This document shows positions 45,671-56,973 of a stretch of 64,000 nucleotides of DNA, piece by piece (positions within the stretch are counted from its first letter, which is position 1; every line of letters starts with the position of its first letter). The notes under the pieces were generated by a model that saw nothing but the letters and a program-made list of their open reading frames with translations, was not told the DNA's origin and ran no database searches. A program made the translations under genes and the position numbers. Source of the stretch: Trifolium pratense. Taxonomy: Eukaryota; Streptophyta; Magnoliopsida; Fabales; Fabaceae. The DNA is taken from contig NC_060060.1 in assembly GCF_020283565.1 (NCBI RefSeq), positions 49,092,015 to 49,156,014 of the forward strand, read 5' to 3'.

Positions 45671-45911
45671 AAAACATATTTAACCAAAACAATTATATAC
45701 AATTATATATTGAACTCTTTCTAAATTTAACTTCTCATGAATGTTGCAACTTAGAAGCTGACCTTTGATTCAATAAATAGGAATATACCAAACAAATATA
45801 TAGATGAATTGCAAAATAAGCTTCAAACATTGAAATGTTAAGTCTATAATACATAAGCAACATCTGAAAATTTAATATCTCTCATAACACAAGTGATCAA
45901 AATTATTAAAT

Positions 45912-47680
45912 TTATTTTTTCAAAAGAAGAGGCCCAACATTATCTCCTGTGGCTTTGTTGTGCTTTACATGGCTTCCATCACATAGAGGAAAAGTTCCTG
46001 ATCTCCAACATCTGCACCAAATTTAAACCACCAGAAAGCCATATAATGGTTAAGATGTTTTTTATATTTAAACATGAAAAACTACACATAAAAAAACTAT
46101 AGAAAATTTCAAGACTTTCCAATTTCCATTTAACAGAAGATTTAAAAGCTTCATTTCTCGTCCTCGTGAGCTTAGCTCGGTTGGTAGAGAAATTGCATAT
46201 ATTATGCAGGAGCCGGGGTTCGAACCCCGAACACTCCACTTATTCACCTTTAAGGTAGAATTTCTAGCCACCAGGCTATCAGACCAAAAATAAAAAGCTT
46301 AATTTCTCAACTATGAATGACACCACCACGCCAAGCAGACTGTTGATTTTCCACCTGGTTTTCGTAAGCAATATTAAGGAACTTATGACAATAAGCTGAA
46401 AAACACTTATAAAAACTGTCATAAGTTATTTTCATAAGTTCTTTTCAAACAGTCTCACAAAACTTATGCTAGCAAGTAAGCTCAAATAAGTCAATCTAAA
46501 CATGTCATAAGTATTAGGGAAAAATACACTAACCTCCCCTGAGGTCTCTTTAAATGACACAGACACCCCCTCTATTTTTAAATTTGACACTGACCTCCCC
46601 TGAGTCTCTAAAAGTAGATAAAAACCTCCCTTATCAACTTAACGCCATTAACTATCCGTTAACCATTCATCTAATTTTAAACTAGACACTAACCTCCCTT
46701 AGATCTCTTAAAATGGATACAAAACCTCCCTTGTCAACTTAACACTATTTATTTTTTAAACTAAAAACTATTATTTTTCCATGGATTTGGCATAAGACAT
46801 GACAAGAATCACTGCTAAAAAATGAGAACCTGCAACTCAAACATCCAAACTAACTTAACTATTTGAGTATTATCGATTGACCCAACAAACCAACACAACT
46901 CTTTTCAACGCCCTGATCCGCACACTTTCTAAATTCTAAGAACTTTTGAAAAGGTCATTCACCAAAAGAGTGTTTCAAGTCAGACACGCTTGGACTGTGT
47001 AAGATCCTTTCATTCCAATGTAAATTTAGTTCATTCATGTGTTCATTTACCTATAAGCATCCATGAGCTGTTCTTTGAACATGTCTTGTGCCCCGACGAT
47101 CACTCCTCACCTAGTTTATATAACAGCTCAACCCTATTCAACAACAGTGCTATCACTCACCGACTTATCGTTCGACAATTTAGCGAGTTTTTTTCTTCTG
47201 TGGGAGTTGAAAATACTGTGATTTCTTAACTCCCACTCAAGCTGAGTGGGGGCTGTTACAACTAACCTTTTATTTAAAAGAAATTAAAGTGGAATTGTTT
47301 TTTCTCAATAGATCATTATTTCAAATATTGTAACCAATAAAAATGTTAATTTCCCTAGTAACATACTAACATCACATAAATTAAGAGTCACAAAGATAAA
47401 ATTAACCATAAATAAAAAAACATCAAAAATCTAAACCTTACCTGCAATAAGGGGTAAGAGGCTTAGCAAGCTCACTGAGCACAACAGAATCAACAACCTT
47501 ATCTTCATTCTTCCTTATATCTGGATTTATACTATTCACACCCCCTGTCTCTGCTTTCACCACCACCACACTCCTTACTCTCCTAGAATCAACCCTACCA
47601 AAGGAACAAGTATTGAACTTAGTACCTAAACGTGGCTTTTGGTAGAAAACTGTACCAACTTGGCTTAGAACAGATTCCAT
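45912..47680 (-). CDS. NEET: NEET protein, CDGSH iron-sulfur domain
   Basis: Two exons, 47680-47442 and 46011-45912, with a GT-AG intron of 1430 bp, give 112 residues. Residues 1 to about 42 are Ser/Arg-rich and suit a plastid transit peptide. The domain has C79-R-C81 and C90-D-G-S-H94 ([16 protein letters not shown]), the full ligand set for a [2Fe-2S] cluster bound by three Cys and one His. It ends [11 protein letters not shown]. Plant NEET sits in plastids and mitochondria and takes part in iron handling, Fe-S transfer and redox balance. The ligand exon join (AG|A) restores the Arg between the first two Cys. The gene looks intact despite a SINE in its intron and a large MULE 315 bp upstream of the start. 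Confidence 0.95.
46160..46292 (+). mobile_element. tRNA-derived SINE in the NEET intron
   Basis: Begins GTCCTCGTGAGCTTAGCTCG, with box A TAGCTCGGTTGGTAG and box B GGTTCGAACCCC, and the family tail CTCCACTTATTCACCTTTAAG. A 16-bp duplication with one mismatch (AAAAGCTTCATTTCTC at 46144-46159, its match at 46293-46308) flanks it. It lies antisense to NEET. Confidence 0.92.
46500..47230. repeat. Other repeat matter in the NEET intron
   Basis: At about 46510-46740 a unit with CACTAACCTCCC-TGAG-TCTCTT and ACCTCCCTTGTCAACTTAAC is present in two imperfect tandem copies. At 46990-47229 there is a short plus-strand open frame without a recognised domain; its end (CTGAGTGGGGGCTGTTACA, about 47240) looks like a copia purine tract meeting an LTR start, so it may be a retroelement scrap. 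Confidence 0.4.
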
Positions 47681-49045
47681 TGAAAAGGGTGTCTCTTAAT
47701 TTCTAGTATTTGTGTTTGTTTTCTCTTTGGCTTCACAAGCTCTGAAGTTTGCAATGGTGAGATAACAAAAGAAGATTGAAGTGTTGGATTTGTTGGTGAA
47801 CTTGTGGATAGCACACTCCACTTTGAATGGAGACAATAGAGACATGTCATTACTATATACTGTTTATGGTGGAAATTTTCTTTTAGGGGACCCTCAACCA
47901 ACGACTTCAACTATTTGACATATTCAAAGGAAAAAAAACATGTAAACTTAAATTGAATAGTTTCTTGGCAAAATATATTATTCAACCTTTTAAGGGCGGA
48001 TGCTAGCGTGGGTGTGAGTAACATATCTCTCACTGGTGAGAGAGTATTTTTACTGGCTATCAAAGGTTGTTCCTGTTTTTTTTTTTTTTTTTTTTTTAAG
48101 TAATTATTAATTATTAATTGAGAATTGAGAATATAATATTTTAATTATTATTATTAACAAAAACAAATACTTTCTCACCTAACAATTCCTTCCATCTTCT
48201 TCCTTCCCCCCACCGCAGGATCCACCGCATTGCTCCTTCCTCCGGTCCATAACCATTGAACTAAGTAAAATTAACATATTTAAGATCTAACAAGTTGGTG
48301 TGGACGAGGACATTGAATTGGCTAAACAAGTTGACAAACCATTCTTTACCTCAAATTTTCAAATCCTTCCATTGTAGCAAATCAACATTCATACTTTCAT
48401 TGTAGCAAATCAAACGAGCAAAGACAACTGGTTTGGATCGATCGAGAAGCAGAGCAAAGTGAAGACAACGGAAGGTTCTTTGAGGTAAGTTTATCCGGCT
48501 TAATTATTTCCCTTAAATCCTTCATTTTTTGTCGACTATTCACGCTAGAATCCGCCTCAAATTCATAAAGATTTTCATAGATATGTTTATGAAATAGGGA
48601 TGGTTAAACATTTGCTATGTCTGTTAAATATGTAGGCTTTGAGTCATGGAGGGTAGACCAAACAGTCAAAATCCATTGTTCGTGAACGTAGCTTCAGGGG
48701 AAGTAAGTGAATGTTGCTATTATGTTTTAATTTTTTAAATTTTGATAGTATTTTAAATAGTAACATTCAATCAAAATTTTAAAATTTTCTTGTCATATAA
48801 CTACATATTATTTGGAGAATTGTTTATATAAAAAATTTGGATTTTATTTTTGTTAACGACTAAATTGTCCGGTAAAAAATTTGTGAGGATCAAAATGAGT
48901 CTTCACTCTAAAATTTATATGCAATGACCCTTTAAAACTTACATTGTTGGAATTCTCAAATACAATTTTATGCACAATCTGGTTTACTCAATTTTGCCCA
49001 CCAAGTGTTTGCTGAAATGTGTGAGCAATGTGTTCTCTCTTGGAC

Positions 49046-49789
49046 GGCTCATGCTAGGGTGAGAGAGCCTATCATATCTCTCACCAGTGGCAACTCTTAA
49101 TGGCCGTTAGATTTAGAGGTCTATATATTTTAGTGTAAGTTTTTATACCATATTTTTCCCTTTCTTCTCCATGCTCTTGTTAACCTGGATTTTATTTTAC
49201 TTCGTATTTTTTCCATTTCCTGATTATTGTTCATGATTTCTTTTTATTCTTTGTATTTTTTTGATTTGTTATGACTCTACTTTTTCGTCAATTTCAACCT
49301 TTTCCATAACTTCTATTGATTCCTCTGAAGTGGTGATTGACCATTCTTGAAATTTCCAAGGTGATGGAACATAGATTTAAGACTTGAAACAACATTGATT
49401 ATCATGAATTCTTAGAAACTTCAGCTTCAAAAGCCTTCAATTCAATTAAAAAACTTTAAAATAAATTTTTTAAAAATTGATCTTGAGAGGATGTAGAAAG
49501 TGTTAGAATTTGAATGAAGAAAAAAAAGTGATAGTGAGATTAATAGAGAAATGAAGGAAAGAACATTAGGGGAAGCATCTGAATTCTGAAACATTGTATT
49601 AGGTGTATTAGGAAAGAACATTAATGAACATTGAGAAAAATGTCAAGGTAAAGGTAGAGAGAGAAGAGAGGGACATTGATACAGTGTGGCGTATGTATCA
49701 TGCATTTTCACCAACGAATGGTCCAGATTCAATCTTTTGGTAGTTCACCCGTGAGCTATATGAGAGGCTCCCTCACCCTAGCCTCCGCC
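49046..49789. mobile_element. 744-bp Mutator-like TIR element nested in the MULE
   Basis: Ends GGCTCATGCTAGGGTGAG and, inverted, GGCGGAGGCTAGGGTGAG, with about 45 bp of similar arm. A perfect 9-bp duplication CTCTTGGAC flanks it (49037-49045, 49790-49798). The termini resemble those of the host MULE (GGCGGATGCTAGCGTGGG), so it is probably a short relative that inserted into it. It encodes nothing recognisable. Confidence 0.88.
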
Positions 49790-49799
49790 CTCTTGGACT

Positions 49800-50205
49800 A
49801 GCTTAATTCTAGGCTCTGTGGCTAGAGTTAATGGCTGGAATGGGAAGCAGGTTCAGTCAGACCTTACAAGCCTTGCAACTTTCACAGAATGGTATGAGAC
49901 ACCACTACCTAAACCACCACACCAGTTGCTGCAGCATCGAACCCTCTGCTACCACCTGAACCACCTAATAATGCAGCTGTTTAGAACAACTTAATGTCGC
50001 CACCGCCAAAACCACCGGATCACAATTTTCAATTGAAACACGGGGAGTTCCAAGGGACACGGGCATCTTCCGTTCCTACACCACCCCCCGAGCCTCCCGA
50101 TGGAGATCACATATTGATGGTTTCGCAGGGAATTGTTACACTTATTATGTGGTTTCAAACATTGGAGTGGTTGATACACAAAATGAAAATTTGAACACAT
50201 ACCTT
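49800..50205 (+). other. Unrecognised exon-like segment in the MULE
   Basis: GC-richer than its surroundings. One frame reads PPPKPPDHNFQLKHGEFQG and PTPPPEPPDGDH (49994-50194); another reads IDGFAGNCYTYYVVSNIGVV. It may be a captured gene fragment of unknown source. A direct duplication of about 140 bp follows at 50208-50350 and 50349-50490 (TTAAATTATTGAAGCTTGAA in both). Confidence 0.4.
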
Positions 50206-51417
50206 CATTTTTTCTTTCTTAAATTATTGAAGCTTGAATCTTTATAACATAAATTATAGTAAGATTAAATCTTTAATTTCAATTCTTACTTGTCAAGATT
50301 GAACTATCATTGTTTGAAAAAATAAAAAATTCAAGGAAGTATAGTGATTTTTTCTTTCTTAAATTATTGAAGCTTGAATCTTTATCACACAAATTATAGT
50401 AAGATTAAATCTTTAATTTCAATGAACTATCATGTTGTTCCCCTTCTTCATTGTTTGAAAAATATAAAAAATTTCAGGAAGTAGTGTGTTCTTTGTTGGA
50501 TCTTTGTTGGAGATGGTGATGTTCTTGACTTTTGAGTTTTGAATGGTGTTCTTATTGAAAATATATTTAAAGATTTAGTAAGTTTATTCTTGCTTGCTGC
50601 TGTCAAATATTGTTGTGATGTGGTGAAGGTGCCAATGAGTGTGTTGTGATGGATTTTGTGAGTGTGATAGAGACGGTGGAGAGAGAAACAATTGTGAAAG
50701 TAGAGAATATGTGATATAGTGTGAGTGGTGTAGAATATTATGGTATGACATAATTGAATCTATGGTTAAAACAAAGTCACCCATGGTGGGAGACCTACTT
50801 CACTCTCCCACGCTAGACTGAGCCTTGTTAGCTGCCATGTCACTTGTCGTGCCCATGATAGCTCTTTCGAGGCACGTCTTCAGTACCTATGCTGTACATT
50901 TTGTCTAACCTTTGACTACCCTTGTGTACCTTACAGTATAGAAGCACTAAAACTTAAAATTCTGAAGCTCATTCCGCTTCCAGTGCCTTCGAGTAATAAT
51001 GTATGTAGCTGATTAGTTTTGTGTGGGTCGAAAGCTATTTTTTAATTCTTACTGTAAGTTGACACGTATTTTTTAATTCTTTTTCAGTATGTCTAGTTAG
51101 TTATTCATTCAATATTTGACAAATGGGAATAATTTTTTGTAGGTAATGGGAAGACAGAATTGAAAGTGTATGGGGTGCTTCATATGATGGTTTTGAATAT
51201 GATATTAGTAAGTTTGACGCCCTTAACTTTTAGTACATTACATTAAACTTTTTTTTGTGCAATGTTTTTGTCGTGTTGTAGCTTATATTACTGCGTTTGA
51301 TTTTATTTCAGGTGTTGGACATGTTTTCATGCAATTTATTTGCCTCAATCTGACTTAGTTAATGTGTTGTAAAATTTACGTTGTTGACTTTGGTTTCATT
51401 TTGTGTTACTTCATGAT

Positions 51418-51549
51418 CGTTAGTGAACTAAAGTATTAATGGTTATCTATGTTGTGTAAGGTACTATGTTTTGTAACAAACCTCGTTAGTGAACTAAAGT
51501 ATTAATGGTTATCTATGTTGTGTAAGGTACTATGTTTTGTAACAAACCA
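51418..51549. repeat. Perfect-looking tandem duplication, about 66-bp unit
   Basis: The stretch beginning TCGTTAGTGAACTAAAGTAT and ending TTTTGTAACAAACC is present twice in a row, with no difference seen by eye. A recent event inside the MULE. Confidence 0.9.
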
Positions 51550-51660
51550 AGCTTGTTGCTTGTGGTTATTTGGTGAATTTATTTATCTATTTTGAAACTG
51601 TGATTAGCCTATTGATTGTTGTTATTCACTGAGGTTGTATTTATTTATATAAATGATTAA

Positions 51661-51860
51661 GTTAATGGAATGACTTACAGCATTATGATAAATGATCTTT
51701 GTGTGATTAGAAAGTTTAATAAAGCCTTCGTATTTTGGCAAGAAATGCAGGAAAAAGGGTTAAAACTTAAAACCCAATACTTACACCTATACCACAATGA
51801 TTGTGGGACTTTCAAGGGCCGGAAATGTTATGGAAGCACGAGGCCTATCTTGGCGCCCCG
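51661..51860 (+). pseudogene. PPR-repeat gene fragment captured in the MULE
   Basis: One frame reads MTYSIMINDLCVIRKFNKAF and FWQEMQEKGLKLKT; after a frame change at about 51780 another reads TYTTMIVGLSRAGNVMEARG. Both match the 35-residue pentatricopeptide repeat pattern (TY-x-x-MI-x-G...KA...F-x-x-M-x-x-KG). PPR proteins bind RNA in plastids and mitochondria. Only about two repeats remain, without targeting peptide, so this is not a gene. Confidence 0.7.
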
Positions 51861-52149
51861 AACGGAAAAAATAATATTCATTTTCAGGTTCAAGTTCAAC
51901 ACAAATCTATTTCTTTGTTACCATGTTTCTCTTATGTTGGAAATGGTGTACAAGCAGCATTTCATGGTAGCAAGTTATTTGTGTAAAAGCAGAAAATAAA
52001 ATAGCAAATTCTGCCGAGTTATTTTTGAATAAGAAGAATTTGATATATTTACGCTGAGATAGAATTTCATGGTTCAGGTTCAACACAAATCCATTTTTTT
52101 GTTACCATTGTTACAATAGAAGATATAATGATCGTTCTTTGTCTTTAAA

Positions 52150-52480
52150 AAAAAAGTTAAGTAAGGAGGGTGTATTCAATTAGGATTTTAATGGATTTTA
52201 AAAGACTTTTTTATGATGACAAAATCTTGTGGTATTCAATTAGGATTTTAAAAGACTTTAAAAAAGTCTTGTGGTATTCAATTAGGATTTTAAAAGACTT
52301 TAAAAAAGTCTAGTGGTATTCAATCAAGACTCTTTACAAGTTACAAAAAGTCTTGTGGTATTCAAAAGTATTCTAATTTCGATGGATTGTTTAAAAAATA
52401 GGATTTTAATGGATTTTGATGGACTTTTTAGTGAATTTTGAGCTACAAAAAGTCTTTCCTCATATCATGAGATTTTGATG
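52150..52480. repeat. Imperfect tandem array of GGATTTTAAAAGACTTT units
   Basis: Four or five units of about 50-60 bp built on TGGTATTCAATTAGGATTTTA and AAAAGTCTTGTGG. It may be the end of a dispersed MITE-like repeat. Non-coding. Confidence 0.75.
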
Positions 52481-53224
52481 GATTCTCATTTTTTTTAATT
52501 TCTTTCACCTTTCCTCATGTTTCCATTTCATGTTTCCTGATTATCTCATCTTTTTTATAATCGCTTATATTTTCTCCCTACCTCTCTATCACGTTTCCTC
52601 TTCATGGTTGTCCTGCTACCATAGATAGTGTCACAATTCATTATAGGATATAGACATTGAAAATATATACAACAACATGTTTCAACAACAGCAACAGAAC
52701 CTTGTTCGTCATTTTTTTTTTTTAATTGTTTTTTTGTTTATTCATTGATTTTTTTTTGTAGAATTTTATTCATTCATTTTTTTATTATATTAATGATTGT
52801 TGATTTTTTTAAGGAAGGATTAATTTTCATTGATTGATTTATTATTATTTTAGAAAGAATTTATATCGAATTTATTGACTCATTTAAATCTTAAAAGTCT
52901 ATAAAGTACTTCAAAATCTCAAAAGTTTGTGTCATAAAGTTTCTTAACCCTTACAATTACAATAATAAAGGTGCATCAAGTTTTGAAATTAATACAGTTT
53001 CTTTATATATATTTTGATTTTAAAAACTTAGAGTGTGTTTGGATGAGGGATTCTAGAAATTCAAGGGATTTTAAATACTAAGCAATTCAATTGATTCAAT
53101 TGAATTCCCTTGATTTTCAAATTCCAGTGTTTGGATAAAGTGTTGAAATTCCATCAATTGTAAAATTCTTTGTTTGGGTAATGTAATTGAATTTCCTTCA
53201 TTTAATTTTATTTATTTTAATAAA

Positions 53225-53900
53225 ATCGATCCTAAACCCAAAAATTGGCCGAAAAACCGAAAAATCGGTCAAAAACCATAAATCGGCTGAAAACCTAAAA
53301 TCGACTATAAATCCTAAAATCGGCCGAAAAACCTAAAATCGGCCGAAAACCATAAAATCGGCCGATAATCCGAAAAAATTGAGTTTTTTGGGTTTAGGGA
53401 CGATTTTAGATTCTTCGGCCGATTTTTTGGATGTTGGCCGATTTTGGGTTTTCGGTCGATTTTTGGTTTTTTCGGCCGATTTTTTGGGTTTTCGGCCGAT
53501 TTTAGGATTTATAGTCGATTTTAGTTTTTTTTGCCGATTTTTCGGGTTTCCGGCCGATTTTAGGGTTTATAGTCGATTTTTTGGATTTTGGCTGATTTTA
53601 GGTTTTCAGCCGATTTTTTGGGTTTTCGGTCGATTTTTGGTTTTTCGGCCGATTTTTTGGGTTTTCGGCCGATTTTAGGGTTTATAGTCGATTTTTTAAT
53701 TTTGGCCGATTTTAGGTTTTTTTTGCCGATTTTTCGGGTTTCCGGCCGATTTTAGGGTTTATAGTCAATTTTTTCAATTTTGGCCGATTTTAGGTTTTTG
53801 GCCGATTTTTTTGGTTTTCGGTCGATTTTTGGTTTTTCGGCCTATTTTTTGGATTTTCAGCCGATTTTAGGGTTTATTGACGATTTTTTAAGTTTTGTAA
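53225..53900. repeat. Minisatellite based on CGGCCGATTTTTNGG, with an inverted start
   Basis: From 53225 to about 53370 the unit appears in one direction (AAAATCGGCCGAAAACC); from about 53390 to 53890 it continues in the other (TTCGGCCGATTTTTTGGG), with more than twenty copies. The array is therefore a big partial palindrome. An open frame across it (53379-53678) only reads Phe/Gly/Asp repeats and is not taken as a gene. Confidence 0.9.
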
Positions 53901-54854
53901 TTTTTTAAATTTTTTAAATTTTTAAATTTTATAAAAGAAAAGATAAATAAAAAAAAAAACCTACTAATACACTGTAGCAACAATTTCCCTGTAACTCATC
54001 CACACCATTCATTGTATTTCCAACACATCTAGTGGTGGAAAATTAGTCTTCACCAGTGGGAGACATCATCCACTTACCCACACTAGAATCCCCCCCTTTT
54101 AAGTAGCATGTTTACGGAAATGGATTAGATGCATTTATTTATTTATTTATTTTTCCCCAATTGTGCAATCACTTGTTTTTAGTTGTTCGATTAATATTGG
54201 ACAGTTTAAAAAATACATATATTATTTTCATGAGATATGATCGGTCTCCACCACATGTGTCAAACTTAAGTTTGACATAATATCTTGTCCGTTGGTTTCA
54301 ATTAATTGAATTATTCACTAAAACAACTCATGTGATCATTGTTAGATAATAAATTAATTAGTTATTTTTCTAGTCACTAAGTTACTTGACCAAAACAAAG
54401 TAATGAGTTATTTTATTGGGTCTATTAGTTTATAGTCTATTAGGTTTATATATATGTTCTCTAACAACCTTTTGTAATTTTAAGCTATTGATATTCTATG
54501 AAACCTAGGGGTTCCCATGAATATCTCGACATTCCTGTTTCATTTGGATCAAATCTTGCCATTTTATTGTTTTGAATCTAATATATCATTGTTGGGTATG
54601 ATGGGTCCGAGGATCATCACATCTGGTCTGTTGGGTCATGAGGAGGTCTAGAGATCATTACATCAGGCCTTGAACAACTACACAAGTGAGTTGGACACCA
54701 CACTTTTACCTAGAATCTTAAGACGTTAAGTTTATGGGTTCTCTCACTTATAAACTATTCAACATCCAATTGTCTATCTGATGTGAGACTCAACTCACAC
54801 TTAAAATACCAGCAATACTTGTTTCTATTTATGATATACTCCTATATATATATA

Positions 54855-55657
54855 GCTGTCAAAATGGGCTAGCCCAAATGGGCCGGCCCGCCAAGCCCGA
54901 TTTTTTCCCGGGCTTGGACCTTGAAAATCCTAGCCCGAATTGTTTTCGGGCTTTTTAGCCCGGACCGATAATGTCCGATAAAAATATGGGCTAGCCCGAA
55001 TGGACCACAGGCGGCCCGCAAGCCAGAATAAATTATAATAAAAAAATTAAAATTAAAAATAAATATAAATAATTTGTTTTGGATGATTTAAACTTAGTTT
55101 GTACTATAAGAGTTTCTTTTGCCGCCCTACGAGTTTCTCAAATATCATCCGCTATTTAAGTAGTGGACAATGTTTTTTCCTTAAATTTCTCATTTTTACT
55201 ACTTAAGTCACGGATGAGTAAAAATAGGGCAGCCGAGAAACTCATAGGTAGCGGATGAGTAAAAATAGTACCTGCGAGAAACTCGTACGTAACGGATGAG
55301 TAAAAAAAGGGCGCACGAGAAACTCGTAGGTAGAAGATGAATAAAAATAGGGCGCATGAGATACTTGTAGATAGCGGATAAGTAAATATACGGTGCGCGA
55401 GAATTATTTTAAATATATACGTATAATATAAGTAGCAGATGATTAATTAAAAATAGGGCGCGTGAGAATTATTGATCCTATTTATAATGTTGAGTTTGAA
55501 CACTAAAAATAAAATAAAAAAAAAACCGGGCCGGCCCGAAAGCCCGATAACCCGTACCGGGCCGGGCTCAGGCACTAATTTTGGTAGCCCGTTTTTTTAT
55601 CCGGGCTTTTTCGCCCGTCCCGAGGCCCAAAATGTGTCGGGCCGCCCGTTTTGACAA

Positions 55658-55658
<1 letters not shown>
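54855..55658. mobile_element. MITE with TGTCAAAA-GGGC ends and GGCCCG-rich arms
   Basis: The left end GCTGTCAAAATGGGCTAGCC and right end, inverted, GTTGTCAAAACGGGCGGCC. Arms are rich in GGGCCGGCCCG and AGCCCG words. Flanks are TA- and TC-repeats, so a target duplication cannot be read. A truncated copy of the left part is in duplicate B at about 56858-56976. The interior contains a tandem array. Confidence 0.75.
55115..55410. repeat. Tandem array of GGATGAGTAAAAATAGGGCG units
   Basis: About five imperfect units of 50-60 bp with GAGAAACTCGTAGGTAGCGG and GATGAGTAAAAATAGGGC. It starts with TTCTTTTGCCGCCCTACGAG, related to the MITE at 13310-13515. Confidence 0.75.
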
Positions 55659-55692
<34 letters not shown>

Positions 55693-55989
55693 GATCAAAT
55701 GACACCAACTAGTTTGACACCAAATGTTACACCTCTCAATAATGTTTTTACCGATATAAATTTTATAAAATTCACCGTTGGATTGAAAGTTTATATCATA
55801 TAGATCATTTGTGTAAAATTTCAGACAAATCCAAAATCATTTGATAAGCTATTGCGACACATAAAGATTAATGTCATATAAAAAATGACGCGAACCGTTA
55901 ATTTTGATGTATCTCAATAACATATCAGATGATTTTGGATCTGTCTGAAGTTTTACATAAATGATCTATATTATATAAACTTTCAATCT
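55693..55989. mobile_element. Foldback MITE, copy 1 (right end missing)
   Basis: Begins GATCAAATGACACCAACTAG. The left arm (TTAAAGTTTATATCATATAGATC-type sequence) is matched by its inverse at about 55900-55980. The outer part of the right arm is cut off by the duplication junction at 55989. Confidence 0.75.
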
Positions 55990-56973
55990 CTCGTCAAAGG
56001 AAAAAAACATGTAAACTTAAATTGAATAGTTTCTTGGCAAAATATATTATTCAACCTTTTAAGTTGGATGTTTATTACGGAAATTGATTAGATGCATTTT
56101 TTTTCCCAATTGTGCAATCACTTGTTTTTAGCCGTTCGATTAATATTGGACAGTTTAAAAAATACATATATTATTTTCATAAGATATGATCTGTCGACAC
56201 CACGTGTCAAACTTAAGTTTGACATAATATCTTGTTCGTTGATTTCAATTAATTGAATGGTCCATATTGATTCACTAAAACAACTCATGTGATCATTGTT
56301 TTTTTTTTGAACCAAACTCATGTGATCATTGTTAGATAATAAAGTAATGAATTATTTTTCTAGCCATTAGACTACTTGACCAAAACAAGTAATGAGTTAT
56401 TTTATTGGGTCTATTAGTTTATAGTCTACTAGGTTTATATATATATATATATGTTCTCTAACAACTTTTTGTAATTTTAAACTGTTGATATTCTATGAAA
56501 CCTAGGGGTTCCCATGAATATCTCGACATTCCTGTTTCAGTTGGATCAAATCTTGCCATTTTATTGTTTTGAATCTAACATATCATTGTTGGGTCATGAT
56601 GGGTCCGACTATCATCACATCTGGTATGTTGGGTCATGAGAGGGGGTCTAGGGATCATCACATCAGGCCTTGAACAACTACACAAGTGAGTTGGACACCA
56701 CACTTTTACCCAGAATCTTAAGACGTTAAGTTTATGGGTTTTCTCACTTATAAATCATTCAACATTCACTTGTCTATCTGATGTGAGACTCAACTCACAC
56801 TTAAAATACAAGCAATACTTGTTTCTATTTATGATATACTCCTATATATATATATATAATGAGCTAGCCCGAATGGGCCGGCCCGCCAAACCTGATTTTT
56901 TCCTGGGCTTGGGCCTTGAAAATCCTAGCCCGAATTGTTTTCGGACTTTTTAGCCCGCCCGATAAAAATATGG

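Larger units (their letters stand above)
47995..54094. mobile_element. 6.1-kb MULE-like element with gene fragments (Pack-MULE candidate)
   Basis: A perfect 9-bp duplication CCTTTTAAG (47986-47994, 54095-54103) flanks ends GGCGGATGCTAGCGTGGGT and, inverted, GGGGGATTCTAGTGTGGGT. The same flanking sequence exists uninterrupted at about 56007-56150, with CCTTTTAAG followed directly by the right-hand flank: a paralogous empty site. The interior holds a broken PPR fragment, an unrecognised Pro-rich segment, a nested TIR element, and several arrays. No transposase was recognised, so it is non-autonomous. Nine-base duplications point to the Mutator superfamily. The left end lies 315 bp upstream of the NEET start codon. 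Confidence 0.85.

Noticed and set aside
46990..47229. 79-codon plus-strand frame in the NEET intron
   Set aside because: Antisense to an intron, no domain; possible copia 3' scrap only.
53379..53678. 99-codon open frame rich in Phe, Gly and Asp
   Set aside because: It translates a minisatellite and has no independent coding character.
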